A stretch of 64,000 nt of DNA, from positions 62,001 to 126,000 of the forward strand of contig NZ_OY762425.1 of the NCBI RefSeq assembly GCF_963665675.1. The letters are read 5' to 3'. The stretch comes from an uncultured Methanolobus sp. (GTDB lineage Archaea > Halobacteriota > Methanosarcinia > Methanosarcinales > Methanosarcinaceae). Position 1 is the stretch's first letter; each line of letters begins with the position of its first letter. The notes beneath the pieces were generated by a model. It was not told the origin of the DNA and made no database searches. It saw nothing but the letters and a program-made list of their open reading frames with translations. Positions 27,341-35,481 of this stretch are shown here, piece by piece. Position numbers and translations under genes: made by a program.

Positions 27341-27423
27341 AGGGTACTAAGTAATAGGAGAAGGTTCTGAACCTGGCCGGGCGGGGGTGCCTCTGGATTG
27401 GTTTGAGATCTGATTCAGTACCT
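27341..27423 (+). promoter_or_regulatory. Structured leader region before the metallopeptidase gene
   Basis: AGGGTACT (27341-27348) can pair with AGTACCT (27417-27423) with one bulge, closing an 83-nt region. Inside lie the palindrome AGGTTC-T-GAACCT and a GC-rich stretch GGCCGGGCGGGGGTGCC, unlike the AT-rich surroundings. It ends about 50 nt before the ATG at 27471. A folded RNA leader is suggested; no known riboswitch class was recognised. Confidence 0.35.
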
Positions 27424-27470
27424 GTATATGGAAAATAGTATAGTGCAAACTATGCAGGGGGAGATAGGGA

Positions 27471-29582
27471 ATGTATGAACCTGTCAGGAAACAAAAAGAT
27501 ATACTTGATAAGCTGAAAAGCATTGATGAGAATGTAGAAATTAAATGGGACAAACGTACCGGAAGTCCCCTGAGACTTAAAGGCCTGCTTGCAAAAGCAG
27601 GACAAAAGGAACCGGAAAAAGCTGCTATAGAGTTTATGGACGCTAACAAGGACCTTTATCTGTTAAAATCAATCAGCAAGGAAATGCTTGTTAAAAGGAT
27701 TGATACCGACCGTATCGGTGCCCGACATGTGCGCATGCAGCAGGTCTACAAAGAACTGCCTGTTTTTGGCAGCGAGATAATAGTTCACATTGATGCCAAT
27801 GATAACATAAAAGGAACAACAGGAAAACTAACTCCTGGCCTTGACCTGCCGGATAAGGCAAAAATTACGGGAGAAGAAGCACTGAAGATCGTTCTTGGAG
27901 ATGACAAGAATAATTCCAGGGGAAAACTGTATGCTGACCCCACACTGATGATCCTGTCACAATTTGTGGAAAAGCCTCACCTTGTGTGGCATCTGACAGT
28001 TGACGGGATAGACAAGGATCTTGGTGGAGAAGAAACACCTGCTAAATGGGAATATTTTGTTGATGCCCTGACCGGGAAAGTAGTCTGGAAATACAACAAC
28101 GAGCAGGGACATACACGGACTACAGGTTCGGGACTGGGAACATATGCCGGTTCCGTCACAATAAACACATTGCACGATCACGGCACGGGTAATTATATGC
28201 TTGAGGACCAATGGGTACCAAGCTCAGCAAGAGTGATTACACATGATGCCAATGGTGGCTATCCTCCTGCCTCTGTTTCGGAAGATGACAATAATAACTG
28301 GTCTGCTTCAGGACAGGGGCCTGACGTTGATTGTCACCTATATACAAGAATAGTTTACGACTATTACTTCACCGTACACGGACGTGACAGTTATGATGAT
28401 GCAGGAGCTGATATGCATATTTATGCAAACTGCGGAACCGGCTGGAACAATGCCACATGGAACGGCAGTTATGTGAAAGTCGGAAACGGTGACGGAGCAA
28501 GATATAATTCTCTCTGTGCGCTGGACATTATTGCCCATGAGTGGACACATGCAGTCACCGAACATACAGCCGGACTGGTATATAGTAATGAGTCAGGTGC
28601 CCTAAACGAGTCCATGTCAGATGTCTTCGGTGCTCTGATATCCGGTAACTGGCTCATAGGCGAAGAACCATGGTTGCCTGCAACTGCACCTGCATTGCGT
28701 AATATGGAAGACCCGACCAACGGCGGGCAATACGATCCGGCAAATCCTATAGACAGTACTATAGCAGGTCACCAGCCGGACCATATGAATGACAAATACA
28801 CCGGATATTCGGATAGTGGCGGAGTCCATATTAACAGTGGAATCATGAACAAGGCTGCTTACCTGATAGCTACCGGCGGCACACACAGAGGTATCAGGAT
28901 ATGCGAAGGACTTGGACGTGACGTGCTGGGACTACTCTATTACCAGGCGTTGACTACACATCTCGTATCAAGTTCGGATTTCAGTGATATGAGAGATGCT
29001 GTACTGGATTCACTTGGTGATCTTTATTCTTCTAACCCGCATTATTCACGCTGGAGAGCAAGCATAATCAATGCGTTTGCTGCCGTAGGAATTGGTACGG
29101 CCGTGATATGTCCGATTACGTGCTGGATAGCACCGATGATCTGCCCACCATCTCCTCATTTGGTATGCCCCCCTTCACCACACTTTGCATGTCCACCGGC
29201 GCCTTACATCTGCCCGCCTGCACCGGACTTTGTTTGTCCACCATCTCCGCTGGTAATCTGTCCACCATCACCTTATGTTGCCTGTCCGCCATCACCGGGA
29301 CTTTCGTGCCTGCCCGGACCGGACCCTCTGCCATATGATCCGTACATACGTGTTAAAAACCCGGTTATAACACTGAAAACTGATATCATAGAGATTGTGG
29401 GTATCGGACCGGAAATTGCAACTCTGTTTAAGGGGAGCTCTATTTCAACACTTGGAGAATTCCTGAAAGCTACTGAGAGTTCAAAGAAAATAACCGAAGT
29501 TTCAAAGACACTTGGAATATCAGAGAACAGGATACATGACTGGAGAAAAAAGACACTTGTGATGCTCGGGGAAATCAAGTGA
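27471..29582 (+). CDS. M4 (thermolysin-like) metallopeptidase with CPPxP repeat array and HhH tail
   Basis: A 703-residue zinc metallopeptidase. Residues about 15-200 form the FTP-like propeptide. The catalytic domain holds HEWTH (356-360) and the third zinc ligand in SGALNESMSDVFG (Glu380); a later DSGGVHINSGIMNKAAYL holds the usual M4 active-site His. Residues 558-612 are seven units of CPPSP or CPPAP plus two or three variable residues, followed by CLPGP and a helix-hairpin-helix-like domain (EIVGIGPEIATLFKGSSIST). There is no evident signal peptide at the amino end, which is odd for M4 enzymes. The stop overlaps the start of the radical SAM gene, so the two are one operon. The Cys-Pro array may be a substrate of that enzyme (inference). 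Confidence 0.9.
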   Translation: MYEPVRKQKDILDKLKSIDENVEIKWDKRTGSPLRLKGLLAKAGQKEPEKAAIEFMDANKDLYLLKSISKEMLVKRIDTDRIGARHVRMQQVYKELPVFGSEIIVHIDANDNIKGTTGKLTPGLDLPDKAKITGEEALKIVLGDDKNNSRGKLYADPTLMILSQFVEKPHLVWHLTVDGIDKDLGGEETPAKWEYFVDALTGKVVWKYNNEQGHTRTTGSGLGTYAGSVTINTLHDHGTGNYMLEDQWVPSSARVITHDANGGYPPASVSEDDNNNWSASGQGPDVDCHLYTRIVYDYYFTVHGRDSYDDAGADMHIYANCGTGWNNATWNGSYVKVGNGDGARYNSLCALDIIAHEWTHAVTEHTAGLVYSNESGALNESMSDVFGALISGNWLIGEEPWLPATAPALRNMEDPTNGGQYDPANPIDSTIAGHQPDHMNDKYTGYSDSGGVHINSGIMNKAAYLIATGGTHRGIRICEGLGRDVLGLLYYQALTTHLVSSSDFSDMRDAVLDSLGDLYSSNPHYSRWRASIINAFAAVGIGTAVICPITCWIAPMICPPSPHLVCPPSPHFACPPAPYICPPAPDFVCPPSPLVICPPSPYVACPPSPGLSCLPGPDPLPYDPYIRVKNPVITLKTDIIEIVGIGPEIATLFKGSSISTLGEFLKATESSKKITEVSKTLGISENRIHDWRKKTLVMLGEIK
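29142..29321 (+). repeat. Tandem CPPxP-coding array in the metallopeptidase gene
   Basis: Seven units of 21 or 24 nt (29142-29306) encode CPPSPHLV, CPPSPHFA, CPPAPYI, CPPAPDFV, CPPSPLVI, CPPSPYVA and CPPSPGLS, followed by a degenerate CLPGP unit. Just before the array is CPITCW. Codons for Cys and Pro vary between units (TGC/TGT; CCA, CCG, CCC, CCT), so the repeat is kept at protein level and is not a fresh DNA duplication. Confidence 0.9.
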
Positions 29583-30958
29583 TAGAGAAAGAATCCGGTA
29601 TATTGGCAGCAGACCCATGTAATGCGGATACCGGAATGGCTTGTGGGAGTAATCTTCCGGGAAAATCTGCTGTCCCTTATTTTCCTTTCAGGATAAGTAA
29701 GGAAAATAACATCTGGATCACAAAAGACCCGCTCAGTTCTGAAGTCCAGGAACTGAATGATGCAGCTTACTGGCTACTCAAAATGTGTGACGGTTATCGG
29801 ACACTTTATGAAGTTATTACACAATTGAGTGCATCTTTTCATTCCGATAGGAACACTGTAATGGAGAAAAGCAGACCGGTACTTGATGAACTCACAAATC
29901 GTGGACTTTTGTGGTGGCGCAATGAAAGAATGAATTACTGGAAAGTTCCTGCTCCTGCCGGTGTGCTATGGGACCTTACATCAAAATGCAATCTCAGATG
30001 CCGACATTGCGTTGTAAGTGCAGGAGAGGAATGTACCGATGAGCTGAGTTTTGAAGATTGCCGCAGGCTTATAGATGAATTTGCAGATGTTGAAGTCGGC
30101 CAGTTGATACTAAGTGGCGGTGAACCTATGATCAGAAAAGACTTTTTCGACATAGCAGAATATGCTGCTTCTAAAGATATAATGATACAGGTTGCCACCA
30201 ACGGAACACTAATAGATGAAACTGCTGCTGAAAGACTTGCAAATATCGGAGCAATGGCACAGGTGAGTCTTGATTCAAGTGTACCTTCTGTTCATGATGA
30301 TTTCCGGCAGTCTTCGGGTTCGTGGCAAAAGACAGTAGATGGGATTAAATTGCTGGTGAAAGCCGGTGTTCCTGTCACACTTGCAGCCGCAGTAACCTCA
30401 ATGAATATTGATGGTGTCCCTGACCTCTATGAACTTGGAAAAGAACTTGGAGTACAGACATTCAGAATTCTGCCTTTTGTTCCTTCCGGACGTGGAACAG
30501 ATGCTCTTGACCTTGAAGTAAAACCGGCAAGGATGCAGAAGTTAACAGAATTCCTTCTCAGTAAAAGGGATTCGTATGGCCCTGAAATTGCACTAATGGA
30601 ATTTGAATGCACTTTCCAGCCAATTCTGGGACAGGATATTGAAACCAATCCTGATACAAGAATCGGCTGTGATGGTGCCATCGGATACTGCACTGTCACT
30701 TCAAAGGGCGATGTTCTTCCATGTAACTATTTTGAGGGAGCAGATGTTGAAAATGTGAAAGACAGATCTTTCCGTTGGATATGGGACAATTCACGTTTCC
30801 TTAATTATTTCAGGAGCCTGAAAGCCTCGGATATGAAGGGAAAGTGCAGCAGGTGCCAGTGGCTTCCGGTTTGCAGGGGAAGCTGCATTGCGGCAAATTT
30901 TACAAGAAGGGATATTTTCCAGGCTAACTGTCACTGCTGGCTGGTGGATGAAAAATGA
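29579..30958 (+). CDS. Radical SAM/SPASM peptide maturase with PqqD-like domain
   Basis: A 459-residue enzyme. Residues about 35-112 form a PqqD-like peptide-binding domain (VQELNDAAYWLLKMCDG, DELTNRGLLWW). The radical SAM core carries CNLRCRHC (Cys137, Cys141, Cys144) and LILSGGEPMIRKDFFDIAEY. The C-terminal SPASM region has many cysteines for auxiliary Fe-S clusters: IGCDGAIGYCTVTSKGDVLP, CNYF, KCSRCQWLPVCRGSCIAANF and CHCW. This layout is typical of enzymes that modify ribosomal peptides, such as sactipeptide or thioether-forming maturases. It starts with GTG at 29579 inside the end of the peptidase gene (GTGA overlap), with GGGG 7 nt upstream. The substrate is likely the nearby W-C peptide or the peptidase's Cys-Pro array. 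Confidence 0.9.
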   Translation: MIEKESGILAADPCNADTGMACGSNLPGKSAVPYFPFRISKENNIWITKDPLSSEVQELNDAAYWLLKMCDGYRTLYEVITQLSASFHSDRNTVMEKSRPVLDELTNRGLLWWRNERMNYWKVPAPAGVLWDLTSKCNLRCRHCVVSAGEECTDELSFEDCRRLIDEFADVEVGQLILSGGEPMIRKDFFDIAEYAASKDIMIQVATNGTLIDETAAERLANIGAMAQVSLDSSVPSVHDDFRQSSGSWQKTVDGIKLLVKAGVPVTLAAAVTSMNIDGVPDLYELGKELGVQTFRILPFVPSGRGTDALDLEVKPARMQKLTEFLLSKRDSYGPEIALMEFECTFQPILGQDIETNPDTRIGCDGAIGYCTVTSKGDVLPCNYFEGADVENVKDRSFRWIWDNSRFLNYFRSLKASDMKGKCSRCQWLPVCRGSCIAANFTRRDIFQANCHCWLVDEK

Positions 30959-30966
30959 ATGATGGT

Positions 30967-31135
30967 TGTAGAATTCCTGCCATTGTAAATTTACTTACTC
31001 ACTGTAATGATATTCTGTGCAGGATTATTTGAATGTGCCGCCTTCGGCGGATGCTTACTTTGTTTTTAGATTGAAGGTTTTTTTGGGTTTTAAATGAGAA
31101 ATGTTTATGCTACTCATATCAACAGGATTTCTACG
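30967..31135. repeat. MITE-like repeat, copy B (short form)
   Basis: About 169 bp between the convergent radical SAM and sfsA genes. Ends: GTAGAATTCCTGCCATTG and AACAGGATTTCTAC. It keeps the GC-rich hairpin CCGCC-TTC-GGCGG and the following ATGCTTACTTTGTTTTTAGA segment of copies A and C, but lacks their left-central 160 bp or so. Confidence 0.65.
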
Positions 31136-31151
31136 GAGCCAATTTTCCTTT

Positions 31152-31913
31152 TTATCTTTTGGAAAGAGCATTCCTGCAGAGCGGAAGCTGTGAATGATAA
31201 TAGATTGTGTTCTCTTCAAAGGAAAACTGGAGTGGGAATACATTTACACCGGCTTCAATTGCTTTTTCAAAAGTTTGTGCGAAATCCGGATCAATTATCC
31301 CGTTTGCTGTGAAGCATTCTGCTTCCGGTCTGAATATAAGAATGAGGATTGCAGCTTCATGGCCTTCTGACCTGGCTTTGATAAGTTCATCAAGATGACG
31401 TTTCCCGCGGGTTGTCGGAGCATCAGGAAAAGATGCTGTTTTTCCTTCAGCCAGTGTGCAACCCTTGACCTCAATCCAGATATCCGTATCGCCTTTCATC
31501 AAAAGATAGTCAAGCCTGCTCTCTCCGAATTTCTGCTCAGGCAGAACGGCATCGGCATTGCTGAAAAGATCAATGACGTTATTCTTGATTACCCATTCTG
31601 AAATCTGCCTGTGAAATGCAGAATTGATAAGAATCCAGTTATCTCCTGACCTTCCGGCTATCATGTCCCAGCCAGTTTTTCTTTTCGGATTGCTGGCTTT
31701 TCGAAGCAGTACACGGTTTCCCGGATAGAGTATGTCAATTAGCCTGCCAGGGTCATGCACGTGTACTTTTTCTTGACTTTTGCTTCCACTCACATCGACC
31801 TCGACTATAGCCAGAAAACGATTTAGTCTTTCAATCAGGATGCCTTCGGCATCTGTTTGGATTTCAAGGACTTTTTGTGACGAATCTGTTGAAGAGAGTG
31901 CTTTTAGAGACAT
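31152..31913 (-). CDS. sfsA: SfsA family protein
   Basis: A 253-residue protein of the sugar fermentation stimulation family, which has an OB-like amino part and a nuclease-like C-terminal domain of uncertain function. Landmarks: RLNRFLAIVEVDVSG, VHVHDPGRLIDILYPGNRVLL, SRLDYLLMKGDTDIWIEVKG with the acidic/lysine triad of the nuclease fold, and FPDAPTTRGKRHLDELI. Length matches the family. The gene stands alone, convergent with the radical SAM gene. Its role in archaea is not established. Confidence 0.93.
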   Translation of the reverse strand: MSLKALSSTDSSQKVLEIQTDAEGILIERLNRFLAIVEVDVSGSKSQEKVHVHDPGRLIDILYPGNRVLLRKASNPKRKTGWDMIAGRSGDNWILINSAFHRQISEWVIKNNVIDLFSNADAVLPEQKFGESRLDYLLMKGDTDIWIEVKGCTLAEGKTASFPDAPTTRGKRHLDELIKARSEGHEAAILILIFRPEAECFTANGIIDPDFAQTFEKAIEAGVNVFPLQFSFEENTIYYHSQLPLCRNALSKR

Positions 31914-32007
31914 AGTTAATTGTTCTAAGCTTTATTCAGATATGATTTAATTGGTAATGTGCAATTTGATAATAGATTGATGCAAGGTGAACAGATATAA
32001 AATCTAT

Positions 32008-32694
32008 TCATCCCAATGCTTTTAATGTTGAAAGTGCTGTTTTCTTAATAAAACCCTTGCATTCGACATTAATGGAACCCTGATTTAGTGAAGTTATGGA
32101 ATGCCCCAGCGGATCATCACTCTTGAGTATTCCACGAATAGTGTTCTCGTTGCTGGTGACTGTTACTGTCGGGTCAATCTTTTCACCTGCTAAGAGCTTG
32201 CTGAATTCTGTTACCAGACCATCTTCTGTACAAACTTTGATCCTCAGTTCACTGTTGTCATTCGTGGTTATTTCCACAAGAATAACATCATTTCCTGCTA
32301 TGTTTTTGACAACTCCCGGAACCTCGTCGATTCCTTTGTTGTAGTAGTCGGCGCATTTTTTCAGCAGACTGAAAAGATCTGTGTTAACTGCTCCCCCGGT
32401 GACCTGTGCAGAACTTGTTCCAGAAGAGAAAGAAGTGTATGTAGCATGTGAACCTGTGCTGTAACCTGAACTGCTGCCTGAATTATACGTATTTGAGGAT
32501 TTGACGGATGCATCCTTTTCAGAAATTGCATCATCCAATGGACCCAGAATATCATGTTCATTGATCTCAACTTTGATCTGATCTACGACTTCTGCCATTG
32601 ACTGATTGGAAAACAGTATCAGAATCATCACTATTGCTATGATTGCAATCCTTTTTTTTGACTCCGGTCTTTTTGAACGTTTTGTGTCCACTCT
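32008..32694 (-). CDS. Membrane-anchored or secreted protein with Ser/Gly-rich linker
   Basis: Not recognised. From the ATG at 32694 (MRVDTKRSKRPESKK) the protein has 228 residues. A basic start is followed by one hydrophobic segment (IAIIAIVMILILFSNQSMA), so it is a signal peptide or anchor. Then comes a short acidic part, a linker rich in Ser, Gly, Thr and Tyr (about 65-100), and a C-terminal domain of about 120 residues with strands such as VILVEITTNDNSELRIKVCT. A frame extending to 32739 exists but adds a segment without support. The gene lies alone between sfsA and the TIR gene. Confidence 0.6.
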   Translation of the reverse strand, partial: RVDTKRSKRPESKKRIAIIAIVMILILFSNQSMAEVVDQIKVEINEHDILGPLDDAISEKDASVKSSNTYNSGSSSGYSTGSHATYTSFSSGTSSAQVTGGAVNTDLFSLLKKCADYYNKGIDEVPGVVKNIAGNDVILVEITTNDNSELRIKVCTEDGLVTEFSKLLAGEKIDPTVTVTSNENTIRGILKSDDPLGHSITSLNQGSINVECKGFIKKTALSTLKALG

Positions 32695-32933
32695 CATATA
32701 ATGTAGAATATGTGTCGGGTTTAAAAAGTATATGTTCATGGAATATTTGAGTTATCGTCGTTGGATGTACATGGGATTCGTGAAATGTATGGAAATAAGG
32801 GAAACAGGTTTACGGTGATTTGATCGGTTATTTCTTGAAATTCGTTTTTCACCTTTAGAAGAAAATAATAGATTTCTGAAAGATACATAACATATTAGAA
32901 AAACTAATATTAAAAAATGTAATACATTACTTA

Positions 32934-34394
32934 ATGATGATTAACCTAGATGATGATACTAATAAAGAAAGTAATCCTACATGTTTTATTAGTTATTCAT
33001 GGGACAATGAAGAACATAAAGAATGGGTTATGTACCTAGCTTCTAGACTTCAATCTAATGGAATCAAAGTAACACTAGATGAGTGGCATTTGCAAGCCGG
33101 AGGAGATTTACATCTTTTCATGGAAGAATCCATTAGAAATTGCAATTATGTGGTTATCGTTCTTACACCAAATTATGCAAAGAAAGCTAACAACAGGGAA
33201 GGAGGGGTTGGCTACGAAAACTCCATCATAACTGGAAACATTCATAAGCATTTGCGTCAAGTTAAATACATACCAATAATAAAATCTGGAAATTTAGATA
33301 ATTCTATTCCTGAGTATCTGGCCGGGAAAAAATATATTCCTTTTTTGGAAGAAGGAAAGTTTGAAGAGAATTTAAAAGCTCTAGTACATGCACTATATAA
33401 AAAGAAGATGAATGACATCCCACCTCTAGGTCCAAATCCTTTTTCAAAAAAAGAAATAAGTAACCACCATACATCTCTAAAAAACAACAATGACATTATT
33501 GAAAATGAATTTATAAATACAGATGAGATTCTAAATGAAGAAAACAACAAATATATATTGATTGAAAATGGTAAAAAAGTTCCTTATGTTAACTCAAAAT
33601 CTGTCAGTAATGCAGAATGTGTAATATATGCAAATATTCTTGTTGAAGAATATGAAAATGCGTTCTGTCTTCAACATTTTGAATCCTCCCTACATATTGA
33701 CAATCTAGAGTATATTATTGAAAGATATTATTCTACCTTTTATACAGATCATCACCGTGTGTCTGCTTTTAATATAAATCAGGAAACTTGTAGTTGGTTT
33801 GGTTATGGACCTTTAAATTTTATTACTGCAATCAAAGACCAATATTATAGATATAAAGATTTGAAGCGCCGTGGTGAGAAAATTTATCATCATGAAATAG
33901 CTTATTTTATTGACGAATGGAAAGATGGTATTTTTTTCATAGGAGGTCAACCAAGCAAAGTAACAGGAAAAGAAGATTCTGTCACAGTTGATAAGATTAG
34001 CATTGGCTTTATTTTCAAAAAAATGCCTTTTGATACAAATAAGTATAATGATTTCTTTGGATATTTCGATGAAACACACTTGTTTTATGAAAATTTCACT
34101 TCATCACTTGAAACTAAAGAAATGAATACTCAGATTAACAATGAGACATATGTTATTGATGATCCATACAAGAAAAATGGAGGGTGGGTTTGTGGTATTG
34201 TTGGAAATAATTCTGAAGAAATTAATTTTTCAGACTCATCATTTGTTGATAAAATTATCGTGAACTTTAACACATATCATGAATTGAACGATAAATGCAA
34301 ATATATTATAACTTCTGCGAAATCAATTTCACTTCCGACGAAATGTTTTACTGCAAAAATAATAAATTACAAAGCTAATTGGGATTTACTCTAA
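32934..34394 (+). CDS. TIR-domain protein, possible defence effector
   Basis: A 486-residue protein. Residues 13-150 form a TIR/SEFIR-type domain: TCFISYSWDNEEHKEWVMYL, LDEWHLQAGGDL, CNYVVIVLTPNYAKKAN and GGVGYENSII, where Glu95 is in the region of the catalytic glutamate of NADase TIR domains. The remaining 330 residues match nothing I know. Base composition is much more AT-rich than the neighbours and codon use differs, which suggests acquisition from outside. TIR proteins in prokaryotes often act in antiphage defence by consuming NAD+, or in signalling. No partner gene is adjacent, so its role is an inference. ATG codons at 32934 and 32937 are both possible starts. Confidence 0.8.
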   Translation: MMINLDDDTNKESNPTCFISYSWDNEEHKEWVMYLASRLQSNGIKVTLDEWHLQAGGDLHLFMEESIRNCNYVVIVLTPNYAKKANNREGGVGYENSIITGNIHKHLRQVKYIPIIKSGNLDNSIPEYLAGKKYIPFLEEGKFEENLKALVHALYKKKMNDIPPLGPNPFSKKEISNHHTSLKNNNDIIENEFINTDEILNEENNKYILIENGKKVPYVNSKSVSNAECVIYANILVEEYENAFCLQHFESSLHIDNLEYIIERYYSTFYTDHHRVSAFNINQETCSWFGYGPLNFITAIKDQYYRYKDLKRRGEKIYHHEIAYFIDEWKDGIFFIGGQPSKVTGKEDSVTVDKISIGFIFKKMPFDTNKYNDFFGYFDETHLFYENFTSSLETKEMNTQINNETYVIDDPYKKNGGWVCGIVGNNSEEINFSDSSFVDKIIVNFNTYHELNDKCKYIITSAKSISLPTKCFTAKIINYKANWDLL

Positions 34395-34497
34395 AGAACC
34401 TCATTCTGTTTGGTTTAAGGTGGATTAATTTTCCTTAAAGTCACACACCAACAACAATAATTAAATACCAAACCCTCAAAGAAAGAGGGTGATACAT

Positions 34498-34911
34498 ATG
34501 GATTGTCTATTCTGTAAGATCGTTGCTGGTGAAATTCCTTCACATAAGGTCTATGAAGACGAGAATGTTTATGCGTTTCTGGATATCTATCCCTGTGCAG
34601 AGGGACACACAATAGTTCTTCCGAAAAAGCATTTCGGAAAATTCACAGACATGAGCAAAGAAGATGCAGCTACCCTGTTTGCTTCAGTGAACAAGATTGC
34701 AAAGACCGTAGGGGAAACGCTGGAACTTGAAGGAATGAACATTGGCATCAACAACGGAGAGATAGCTGGCCAAACTGTGCCACATGTGCACGTTCACATA
34801 ATTCCAAGGCGTGCTGGTGACGGAGAAGGCAACATGCACACCATCGTGGAACTTCATCCATCCACAGACAACATTGCCGAACTTGCTGAAAAGCTCAGTA
34901 ACTCATTTTAA
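34498..34911 (+). CDS. HIT family protein
   Basis: A 137-residue histidine-triad nucleotide hydrolase or transferase. It opens MDCLFCKIVAGEIPSHKVYE, holds AFLDIYPCAEGHTIVLPKKH, and the triad HVHVHIIPR near residue 100, where the middle histidine is the nucleophile that attacks the nucleotide alpha-phosphate. The two N-terminal cysteines and a distal His may bind zinc, as in other HIT proteins. AGAGGGTG stands before the ATG at 34498. It is a housekeeping-type gene, GC content back to normal after the TIR gene. Confidence 0.93.
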   Translation: MDCLFCKIVAGEIPSHKVYEDENVYAFLDIYPCAEGHTIVLPKKHFGKFTDMSKEDAATLFASVNKIAKTVGETLELEGMNIGINNGEIAGQTVPHVHVHIIPRRAGDGEGNMHTIVELHPSTDNIAELAEKLSNSF

Positions 34912-35025
34912 CACCAATGGAACATCCGGGTCAGGGTCATAATTAATAAGAATAAACGTAATCTATTGCATCAATTATTTATTTCACAATCACCTTTACA
35001 ACAGATAATTGTAGGAGAATAAAAT

Positions 35026-35223
35026 ATGGCAGATGATGAACAGAAAGTACTCGATGCACTTAAAGATGCAAATAAACCAATGAGACCTGGAGAGATTGCT
35101 GAAGTCACCGGTCTTGAAAGCAAAGAAGTCAGCAAGATCCTTAAGACACTCAAGAGCACAGATGCAGTCTGCACTCCAAAAAGATGCTTCTATGCACATG
35201 CTGACTACGAAAAGTCAGAGTAA
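35026..35223 (+). CDS. Small winged-helix DNA-binding protein
   Basis: A 65-residue protein that is a single winged-helix domain: KVLDALKDANKPMRPGEIAE, VTGLESKEVSKILKTLKS and VCTPKRCFYAHA, with the recognition helix in the second segment and the wing in the third. Proteins of this kind in methanogens are likely transcription regulators. AGGAG lies about 9 nt upstream of the ATG. It is followed at once by a MITE-like repeat carrying an IS. Confidence 0.8.
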   Translation: MADDEQKVLDALKDANKPMRPGEIAEVTGLESKEVSKILKTLKSTDAVCTPKRCFYAHADYEKSE

Positions 35224-35481
35224 AAATACAAAATCAATTACTTTCTTTTTTCTCTTTTTTACTTCATATTTGTCTACTCTGTAGAAATCCTGTCATTAAA
35301 GTTTTGAAGGTAAAGATATCGGTTTTGTCAGATCGACATTATCTATCGTAGGTCATGTATAACTTGGCCAATCCCGAAAGGTACGGCGAAGCCGGCGTTT
35401 TCCCACAAGACAAAACAAAGTAATTTTCATAGTACCTTGAAACACTTTTTTCGCAGGCATTCTATAGAATTCTCAGTATAA

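Noticed and set aside
29101..29340. Tandem repeats as a possible CRISPR array
   Set aside because: Units are 21-24 nt, lack spacers, vary in codons and stay in the peptidase frame; it is a protein repeat.
34018..34394. TIR gene end as a possible pseudogene
   Set aside because: The frame is open with no disruption through to the stop at 34394; the strange look is due to high AT content.
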